Source: Eremothecium cymbalariae DBVPG#7215
Taxonomy: Eukaryota > Ascomycota > Saccharomycetes > Saccharomycetales > Saccharomycetaceae
Direction of reading: 5' to 3'
DNA: 64,000 nucleotides
Assembly (NCBI RefSeq): GCF_000235365.1
Contig: NC_016455.1
Coordinates: 124,001-188,000, forward strand
Positions within the stretch are counted from its first letter, which is position 1. Each line of letters begins with the position of its first letter. Made by a program: the position numbers and the translations under genes. Below are positions 57,244 through 64,000 of this stretch, in pieces. The notes beneath the pieces are model-generated. The model saw nothing but the letters and a program-made list of their open reading frames with translations. It was not told the DNA's origin and did not search any database.

Positions 57244-60200
57244 ATGAAGTTTGGTAAGACGTTTCCGAATCATCAAGTACCAGAATGGTCTCATAAATAC
57301 GTGAATTACAAGGCTTTAAAGAAGGTTATTAAAGAAATCACATCCTTGCAAGGAGACCTCTATAAGCAGAAACATAAGAATGATGTTCGTAATGGAGATA
57401 ATCCTGTGTCGGTGAAAAGAAGAGATACATCCAATGTTGAAGAAAGGTATTTGAACCACCCAGAGGTGAAAAAGTTGCTTGCCAGTTTCTTCTTTGCCTT
57501 GGATAGGGACATTGAGAAAGTGGATAATTTTTATAACATGGAGTTTATGGAATACGATAGGAGGTTACGGAAATTGCTATCTAGTCCACAATTTACTGAT
57601 CTAACATCTCTTCCTCTAATGGGTACACATATCAATAGTTCAGTAACGAATTATGGTGTTATTCAGCAGCCTGTACCCCACGTTGGGTCCTATACATGTA
57701 ATGTTGCGGGAAATGGTATTGGGAGAGCGACAGATTATTCTCATGTTGATCAAGTTTATGTCCAAGCTAATCCTACTGAAGAGTCTGACACTTTAGCTGA
57801 AGTTTTAAATATTCTTATCGAATTGAGATCTCACTTCAGGAACTTGAAATGGTATGGGGAATTGAATAAGCGTGCGTTTACAAAGATTCTTAAGAAGTTG
57901 GATAAGAAGGCAGGTTCTAATCAACAACATTCCTACCTTCAAGCTCGGATAATGCCATTGGACTTTTCTAATGATGCAGAAGTTGTTAAAGATCTCTCTG
58001 TAATCAATGAAATTTTGGATCGTATATCTCCACGTGTAAGAGACCTCCAGGCTAGACTTCGTAATGACGACAAACGTATATTTAAAGATTCTACGTCGCC
58101 AATTGATAGTCTCTCTCAGCTAATAGAAAAAGATGATGGAGCTGGTCTAATAAACGAACTAACTTCCATTTACAGATCTGTGGTACTTATTCCAACAAGA
58201 GTTTTGGTTACGATATTAAACAAGTCTGCTCTATCTCAATCTTTTAAGTGCGTAGATGAAGTTTTGGAGATTATACCTACGTTAGGAGATCCTTCGGATA
58301 TTAACAGTAGAAACTTTTTCCATCACCATGTTATTGCATTAGGTAAAAAGCACAAAAGTATTTTGGAACATCGTAACGATTTGAATTCACTTCTAACTGA
58401 TTGCTTGGATTTTGAAGCTGCTATTCCCCCTGATACTAATGCGAGATTGTTAGGAGCGTTTGGTCCTGATGGTGTCAACTCCGATGACTCTCCTGCCTCC
58501 CTATCCCATATTCTTCAACAGCTGCCAGCCCACTTAAGACCATCCTTGTTACAACGCGATAACTATAAGCGTACGCCGTTACATTACTCAGCACAGTTTG
58601 GTCTAGTCGAGGTCACTAGAATTATAATTGAATATCTCAAAGAATGGGGAGCTTGGAATGCTGATATTGCTATTGATGATGTCCAAACTTGGGGTGATTC
58701 TGAAGGATTTACACCGTTACATTTAGCAGTTATCGGAACACATGCTCTCACTGTCACTACCATGGTGTCTTTTATGAGTCCAGGTAAATCGGTGAAAACT
58801 CCGCGGTTACTACATCTAGCTACAAGATTAAACTCACCTGCGTTAATCGACTCTTTACTATCTGTTAATGGCTTTGATATTAACCATCAAGATGCCGAAA
58901 CTAGTGAGACACCTTTATATGTTGCTTGTAAATTAGACTTATATGAGGCTGCGAAGGCTTTGATAAAGCGAGGAGCCAATATGGAGATCGGGGAGAAATT
59001 ATTTGGCTGGACTCCTATTTTTATTGCAGTGACTGAAGGATATGCTAGGATTGTAAAATTGCTAATTGATAACGGTGCAAAACATGATATTTTTGATGAA
59101 AGTGGATGGACTCCAATGGAACATGCTGCTTTAAGAGGTCATCTAGAAATTGCGGAAATGGTGAAGATCACAAACAATAAGGCAATTACCCGTCCAAAGT
59201 TTGCTTCTAATTGGAGTACTCCAACAAAGCCAGGTGATAGTATCACACTGCTTTCAGCTTCCACGAATACTTCAGAATCCACTCTCGGATCAGATGCCAG
59301 GGGAATTTCTTTATCGCCCAATAATAGTAACGAGTTTTATAAATTGCGTGTTACTTCATCATCTTCCATTGATAAGATATCGGAGTCTAATAAGGGGAAG
59401 CAAAAGAAATTGTTGAAATCTCAATTAAGTTCTGGGAAAATACCAACAGTTAAGGATAATAATTTACCGCAGCCTGTCAAATCTTTTGGCCACAACTTTT
59501 TGCAGAAGAATGAAAGTGTTATTATGGTCACCCTTGGCACTAATGATTCAAGAACTAAAATTCCAGTAGTGTCTTTAAATAGAGTTCCTGTTTCGAAAGT
59601 TTCATCCACAGAACTTGACACTGCCTTATCGCTAATGGTCACATGTAAGGAAGACCTAGATCAGCAACCTGTTATTCTTGACTTACCCTTGGACGAAAAC
59701 TTGGATTCCATCAACTTTAAAGTGCCTCACAAACATGATTCTTCATACGTTATATTTTTCGATATTGTCCCTACCTATGGCTATGCATTATCTGACAAAT
59801 GCAATAAGGCAGATAAGAACGTACAATTGTCAAACAGTAACAATAATGGTTCTACCCAAACTGAATACCAGATGGATCTAGCAGCAAAACACCCTTCTGA
59901 ACATATTAACAGGACTGGGGCATATTTGCAACAGGGTTCGCAGTTGTGTCAAGAAACCCCACAAAATAAACAAGGTTCCAAGATTTTAGGCCGTGCGGTT
60001 GCGTTCCTAGACTCTGCAACTAAAGCTGTTGGGACGAACAAATGTTCAATTGCCGAGACCATTGTAGTGCCTATAATTGGAAGCGATTCGTTGGAAATTT
60101 TAGGTACAGTCTGCTTTAATTTCTTAATAGCAACCCCATTTTTACATCGAAACTTGTCTCTGGGGCCTGCTGAAACTTACTGGAAATCATTGGTATCTAC

Positions 60201-61287
60201 CAGAGTCATTGGCCATCGTGGGCTTGGCAAGAACATGAACACAAAAAAATCCCTACAACTAGGAGAGAACACTATTGAATCTTTCATAGCAGCAGCGTCT
60301 CTTGGCGCTTCGTACGTTGAGTTTGATGTACAGTTGACGAAGGATAGCATTCCAGTTGTATACCACGACTTTTTAGTTGCTGAATCTGGAGTCGATATCC
60401 CTATGCATGAATTGACTTTGGAGCAATTTTTGAACCTAAGCAATGCTGACAGACATAATGGTCAACTACGAAACTCTGCTAATAAACCGGGTGCTGGAAA
60501 TAGCCGTAATCCAAGTCGCAGGCGATTGTCGATGGATGACAGCAGTGCAGAAGCGATCAAAAGGTCATTGATGATGCTTGGAGAAGATGAAGAGACTGAT
60601 AATGACTTGACTACTATTTATCGTGATAGGATGAGATTAACCAGAACCTTCAAGAAGACTGCGTTCAAGGCAAATTCTAGAGGCCATGCTATAGCATCTA
60701 ACTTTGCGACCTTAGAGGAGTTGTTCAAGAAGATCCCTCAAAACGTGGGTTTTAATATTGAATGTAAATATCCGATGGTAGATGAAGCTGAAGAAGAACA
60801 CATTAGCCCCGTTGCCATCGAACTAAATCACTGGGTAGATACGGTTTTACAAGTCGTATACGAAAACGCCGGTGGACGTGACGTGATATTCTCGTCGTTC
60901 CAGCCAAACATCTGCATAATGCTATCCTTAAAACAACCATCATTCCCGATATTGTTCTTAACGGAAGGAGGTAAGGTGAGAAGATGCGACATGAGAGCTG
61001 CATCTCTACAGAATGCAATTCGGTTGGCACACAGATGGAACCTATTGGGCATTGTTTCTGCCGCAGATCCGATTGTCATCGCTCCCCGGCTCGCCCAAAT
61101 TGTGAAATCTAGTGGCCTAGTATGTGTCACGTACGGCGTGCAAAATAATGACCCTGAAACGGCAAGAATCGAAATGGATGCTGGCGTCGATGCTGTGATT
61201 GTAGACAGTGTCTTAGCAGTGCGTAAAGGTCTAACGAAAAATGCTGATGACTTAGAAGAGGAGACGACCGACTCGACCAACGTATAA
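57244..61287 (+). CDS. GDE1: glycerophosphocholine phosphodiesterase Gde1
   Basis: Cleaves glycerophosphocholine to glycerol-3-phosphate and choline. 1347 residues from ATG 57244 (MKFGKTFPNHQVPEWSHKYVNYKALKKVI), longer than the 1223 of S. cerevisiae. Order: SPX domain (about 1-300, sensing inositol pyrophosphate/phosphate), ankyrin repeats (about 435-640: RTPLHYSAQFGL, FTPLHLAVIG, ETPLYVACKL, WTPIFIAVTEGYARIVKLLI, WTPMEHAALRGH), a Ser-rich linker, then the GP-PDE domain (from about 987: VIGHRGLGKN, ENTIESFIAAASLGASYVEFDVQLTKD, VVYHDF). The extra length is in the linkers. Confidence 0.97.
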   Translation: MKFGKTFPNHQVPEWSHKYVNYKALKKVIKEITSLQGDLYKQKHKNDVRNGDNPVSVKRRDTSNVEERYLNHPEVKKLLASFFFALDRDIEKVDNFYNMEFMEYDRRLRKLLSSPQFTDLTSLPLMGTHINSSVTNYGVIQQPVPHVGSYTCNVAGNGIGRATDYSHVDQVYVQANPTEESDTLAEVLNILIELRSHFRNLKWYGELNKRAFTKILKKLDKKAGSNQQHSYLQARIMPLDFSNDAEVVKDLSVINEILDRISPRVRDLQARLRNDDKRIFKDSTSPIDSLSQLIEKDDGAGLINELTSIYRSVVLIPTRVLVTILNKSALSQSFKCVDEVLEIIPTLGDPSDINSRNFFHHHVIALGKKHKSILEHRNDLNSLLTDCLDFEAAIPPDTNARLLGAFGPDGVNSDDSPASLSHILQQLPAHLRPSLLQRDNYKRTPLHYSAQFGLVEVTRIIIEYLKEWGAWNADIAIDDVQTWGDSEGFTPLHLAVIGTHALTVTTMVSFMSPGKSVKTPRLLHLATRLNSPALIDSLLSVNGFDINHQDAETSETPLYVACKLDLYEAAKALIKRGANMEIGEKLFGWTPIFIAVTEGYARIVKLLIDNGAKHDIFDESGWTPMEHAALRGHLEIAEMVKITNNKAITRPKFASNWSTPTKPGDSITLLSASTNTSESTLGSDARGISLSPNNSNEFYKLRVTSSSSIDKISESNKGKQKKLLKSQLSSGKIPTVKDNNLPQPVKSFGHNFLQKNESVIMVTLGTNDSRTKIPVVSLNRVPVSKVSSTELDTALSLMVTCKEDLDQQPVILDLPLDENLDSINFKVPHKHDSSYVIFFDIVPTYGYALSDKCNKADKNVQLSNSNNNGSTQTEYQMDLAAKHPSEHINRTGAYLQQGSQLCQETPQNKQGSKILGRAVAFLDSATKAVGTNKCSIAETIVVPIIGSDSLEILGTVCFNFLIATPFLHRNLSLGPAETYWKSLVSTRVIGHRGLGKNMNTKKSLQLGENTIESFIAAASLGASYVEFDVQLTKDSIPVVYHDFLVAESGVDIPMHELTLEQFLNLSNADRHNGQLRNSANKPGAGNSRNPSRRRLSMDDSSAEAIKRSLMMLGEDEETDNDLTTIYRDRMRLTRTFKKTAFKANSRGHAIASNFATLEELFKKIPQNVGFNIECKYPMVDEAEEEHISPVAIELNHWVDTVLQVVYENAGGRDVIFSSFQPNICIMLSLKQPSFPILFLTEGGKVRRCDMRAASLQNAIRLAHRWNLLGIVSAADPIVIAPRLAQIVKSSGLVCVTYGVQNNDPETARIEMDAGVDAVIVDSVLAVRKGLTKNADDLEEETTDSTNV

Positions 61288-61568
61288 CAATATGCAAGTA
61301 ACAAGTGCTACCGCGGCTGGTCCCCTTTCTCCGCTCCCACCGTTGGATCAAGATGAAATACACTTATATATTATTATATCCCGTAATGGAACAAATATGT
61401 GGTTATATAGCCTAATTAAATTTAACGCTACACATTCTTTGCTTCTCTTCAATAACAAAAAAAACCAAATAATGTAGCTTTACTACTCCTACTATATACT
61501 ACTTGCGCATACAACACTGAGTCCTAATCAACAGAACCATCGCCAATCCAACATCCGAAACGAGCACG
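61288..61568. other. intergenic GDE1 to 126-residue gene (convergent)
   Basis: 281 bp, AT-rich 3' flanks of both genes. Nothing else seen. Confidence 0.6.
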
Positions 61569-61949
61569 TCACAAGATTGTGACCGAAATCCTCCTACCAC
61601 GACTCAGGGATCCTCTCCCAGTAGTCCCCTGTGTTCCGCCCACCTCTTGTTCACTGGCCCGTTCCCCGCGAGGAACACTGTTCGGCCCACACTTCACCAG
61701 CTTCTCCAAGTCAAGCATTTTATCCATAACAGAGATATCACTGAAAAGATCACTAATAAGATGTTTTCCCTCATCGTCATGGGTGAAGATCTGCAATGTC
61801 TTAGTCTGAGCCTCCTCATTGATATGGTGGTATTCATCCGGGAAAGGCTGGATGTGCTCCACAACTAGCTCATTCAGCTGGATAAACTTCATGACCGTAA
61901 CATTGGATACCTCTAGGGGGATGTTCGAAATAATCACACTGTGCGTCAT
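61569..61949 (-). CDS. unrecognised protein, 126 residues, possible RRM-like fold
   Basis: ATG 61949. It starts MTHSVIISNIPLEVSNVTVM; the pattern strand (HSVIISNIP), helix, strand (ELVVEHIQPF), strand (KTLQIFTHDD), helix (GKHLISDLFSD) would suit an RRM or the N-terminal domain of calcipressin, but no RNP1 motif or PPxSPP motif is present. The C-terminus is Arg/Gly/Ser-rich (GGTQGTTGRGSLSRGRRISV). Its codons are GC-richer at the C-terminal end. It lies between GDE1 and CAR1, which are neighbours in S. cerevisiae with no such gene between. It is a true ATG-led frame, but expression is unproven. Confidence 0.55.
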   Translation of the reverse strand: MTHSVIISNIPLEVSNVTVMKFIQLNELVVEHIQPFPDEYHHINEEAQTKTLQIFTHDDEGKHLISDLFSDISVMDKMLDLEKLVKCGPNSVPRGERASEQEVGGTQGTTGRGSLSRGRRISVTIL

Positions 61950-62878
61950 CTCAAAAAGAAGTTGTCAAGGTTTCTTGGGCTGTGTAATTTTTAATGTATT
62001 TTAATTATAATAATTATCAGGTATTTCTGAAAGTAATACTAATTTTATTAACAAATATGAAAATTACATTTAGAAGAAAGAATAACAAGAGAGAAAGAGT
62101 AGAAGGAACCCCAAATATCCAGAAATGTTGCCTGCATATCAATTTGCTTATTTATATATTAAATACCACCACTAAGATAAAAAAAGGACCTGCGTTTTTG
62201 TTGACCTCACTACGACGTTAAAAAACCTTAATCGATTGATGTATTACGATGAAATGACATAAACGACCGCTACAACGAGGAGTATATTGATTTACGGTGT
62301 AATCGAAGTAAAAACTGCTTAGTTCGAACCGAACCAAGCAACGACAATAGTGCAAAGGCCGGGAGGGCATTGAAGATTAAAAAAAATCGTCAGGAATATG
62401 CGATAAGGGGTTTTTGTGTGGTATGATTCTCGAGGAAGTTTAAGACTGCCGGACGAATTAAGGTTTTACGTGATAATGAAATGGTTCCCCCTGCTTAAAG
62501 GGGAGGGAGAAGGAAGGGGAAAGAAAGAGCTTTGGTGTGTGGTGTGGTGATGGATGACGGTGATGAGGTGTGGATTTGATGTAATATAGGTGTTATAGAT
62601 AACTGACACCCCTTCAACCCCGAATAGATTAACAATTATAAGGGTATTTCTGTTAGGACGGCACAGTGAGAGGCTGCACGACATAAAAACCGCGTTAAGG
62701 TTTGACGGACGAAATACTCGAAGGAAATACTCGAGGCTATTGTTTTACTAAATAGCGTATGGTATCGTATTATATAATTTGTATGTTAATATTAGCCGGA
62801 TACAATGTAGTGGTTACATACGGGATGTTGTAGTAGTTTTTCCAAGCTCTGAAGATAATATAGTAATCCTTTTCGGTG
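61950..62878. other. long intergenic before CAR1 stop
   Basis: 929 bp. Holds the promoter of the 126-residue gene and the 3' flank of CAR1. Seen: a 13-bp tandem duplication (62711-62736), a purine-rich stretch (62498-62530) and a GATGACGGTGATGAGG stretch (about 62551). No supported gene. Confidence 0.55.
62711..62736. repeat. 13-bp tandem duplication
   Basis: GAAATACTCGAAG followed at once by GAAATACTCGAGG, one mismatch. Probably a slippage product. Confidence 0.75.
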
Positions 62879-63847
62879 TCATAGTAAGGTTTCGCCAAGA
62901 GCGCACCTTGCAATGGAGCAGCCAGATTGGACGGTGTCAATCACATGTAAGTCGTGCGAGGCCAATCCTGGGTTGCATTCTACAACGTCGAGCGCGACAA
63001 GGTTGCCGGTTTCGGCAATTCTTTCGACGATAAATAGGCCTTCTCTCAAGGTGAGGCCGCCTCTGACAGGGGTTCCAGTAGCAGGCACGTACATTGGGTC
63101 GATAGCGTCCACGTCGTAGCTAACCATAATGGGACCCTTGCCATCCGGGCTGACTGCCTTCAAGGCCATTTCAATGACGGCGTTGATTCCGTAGCGATCA
63201 ACATGGTACATGGAGAAGGCAGCTATTCCGAGGTTCTTCAATATGATCTTCTCCTCGGGATCAACATCTCTGAGCCCAATGTACGCAATCTTGTTGGGCT
63301 TTAAGGTACCTGGGACCCACTTTAGGGATTCTGGCCATGAGTCCCTTTCCATATTCATCAAAAAGGAAACCGGACAGCCGTGTAGGTTTCCTGAATCAGT
63401 CGACGCGAGAGTGTTGATGTCAGCATGGGCATCAATCCACAAAAGTCCTGCATCTGGATACTTATCAAGAACACCGGAAACCGTCCCAATGGCGATGGAG
63501 TGATCGCCACCAAGGGTTACGGGGAGCCGGCCTTCGTGTGCTGCTGACTTCACCGCCCCGTAGATCAACTGCGTGGCTTCGCCCACAATGGTCGGATTCT
63601 TGACCTTGCCATCCACCTCGGGCGAGCTAATTTTCCGTTGTTCAAAGTCACGCCCTTCCAAAGGCTTTTTCACGTCCACTTGCCACCCCACAGACTCGAG
63701 TCCGTGCTGTAGACCCTGTTTCATCAAATACTTTGGCCCATCTTCAACACCAGACTTTCCCTGACCACCACTGAATGGCGCGAGAACGATTGTAGCCTTT
63801 TTAGTCTCAAAAAACTTGTAGTTTGGTTTCCCAGCAGTACCCGTCAT
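62879..63847 (-). CDS. CAR1: arginase
   Basis: Hydrolyses arginine to ornithine and urea in the cytosol, the first step of arginine catabolism. 322 residues (S. cerevisiae 333). Manganese-binding motifs: GGDHS (113-117), DAHADIN (139-145) and SYDVDAIDP (near 245). The sequence ends [10 protein letters not shown], without truncation. Matches CAR1 (YPL111W). Only about 150 bp of promoter lie inside the window, so UAS and URS1 sites cannot be judged. Confidence 0.98.
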   Translation of the reverse strand: MTGTAGKPNYKFFETKKATIVLAPFSGGQGKSGVEDGPKYLMKQGLQHGLESVGWQVDVKKPLEGRDFEQRKISSPEVDGKVKNPTIVGEATQLIYGAVKSAAHEGRLPVTLGGDHSIAIGTVSGVLDKYPDAGLLWIDAHADINTLASTDSGNLHGCPVSFLMNMERDSWPESLKWVPGTLKPNKIAYIGLRDVDPEEKIILKNLGIAAFSMYHVDRYGINAVIEMALKAVSPDGKGPIMVSYDVDAIDPMYVPATGTPVRGGLTLREGLFIVERIAETGNLVALDVVECNPGLASHDLHVIDTVQSGCSIARCALGETLL

Positions 63848-63923
63848 TGTAATAGATTATATATTCCGTCGTCCTCTTGCAACGATATTCCTTCGAATAA
63901 AAACACTTCTTTTTGTAACTTAG

Positions 63924-63931
63924 TATATATA
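63924..63931 (-). promoter_or_regulatory. TATA box of CAR1
   Basis: TATATATA, 77-84 bp upstream of the CAR1 ATG, in keeping with a strongly inducible promoter. Confidence 0.6.
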
Positions 63932-64000
63932 CATATATCTCTGAGAATTATTTTCAGAATATAACACTTTTTTATACGTTTTTTGTGTGTGTTGGGGGTG

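Overview
This window is nuclear DNA from a budding yeast of the family Saccharomycetaceae, probably a lineage that branched before the whole-genome duplication (WGD; Kluyveromyces, Lachancea, Torulaspora, Zygosaccharomyces or Eremothecium type). The evidence is dense genes with few introns, introns with GTATGT/GTAAGT donors and (T)ACTAAC branch sites, tandem Rap1 sites before a ribosomal protein gene, and above all the gene order. Read left to right, the genes interleave two duplicated S. cerevisiae regions, chromosome XVI (YPL089-YPL111) and chromosome II (YBR164-YBR182). RLM1/SMP1, RPS6, EHT1/EEB1, SMY2/SYH1 and SSE1/SSE2 are each present once. Strand also agrees for every syntenic gene I could compare from memory. 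CTG stands at a conserved Leu position (for example in ARL1), so the standard code fits. I cannot name the species.

Layout. 1-5 kb: RLM1/SMP1 (MADS factor, intron inside the MADS box) and RPS6 (intron after codon 2). 5-12 kb, minus strand: GLR1, a DTR1-type transporter, NOG1. 12-18 kb: SEC62, FZO1, EHT1/EEB1. 18-27 kb: PNG1, ERI1, MSY1, MGR2, INA17, ATG21, ELP4, FMP30, ECM31. 28.5 kb: an EAT1/IMO32-type hydrolase. 30-43 kb: MSD1, SWD3, UMP1, SMY2/SYH1, SEC66, NPL4, SSE1. 43-51 kb: a SulP transporter, YPL107W, PEX32, POP7, YPL108W, DAL3, TYR1. 52-64 kb: UBS1, ARL1, YPL109C (3' intron), GDE1, an unrecognised 126-residue gene and arginase CAR1.

The genes do not form one pathway. Many serve mitochondria (FZO1, MSY1, MSD1, MGR2, INA17, FMP30, ECM31, YPL107W, YPL109C). 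Others serve ER translocation and quality control (SEC62, SEC66, NPL4, PNG1, UMP1) and nitrogen use (CAR1, DAL3). Promoter motifs fit several genes: Rap1 for RPS6, PAC/RRPE for NOG1, a heat shock element for SSE1, PACE for UMP1, a Pho4-type site for GDE1.

Points for a second look: four genes that do not belong to the ancestral order as S. cerevisiae shows it (EAT1-like, SulP, DAL3, the 126-residue gene); two single-base frameshifts at homopolymers in SMY2/SYH1 and SSE1 that look like sequence undercalls; four GC-rich, hairpin-rich islands upstream of RPS6, SMY2, SSE1 and ARL1, one of which folds into a neat three-way junction; and a possible 48-codon gene behind a TATA box between TYR1 and UBS1. 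I see no mobile element, virus, CRISPR array, tRNA, rRNA or centromere. The window is mostly conserved housekeeping sequence, and I do not claim a new system in it.
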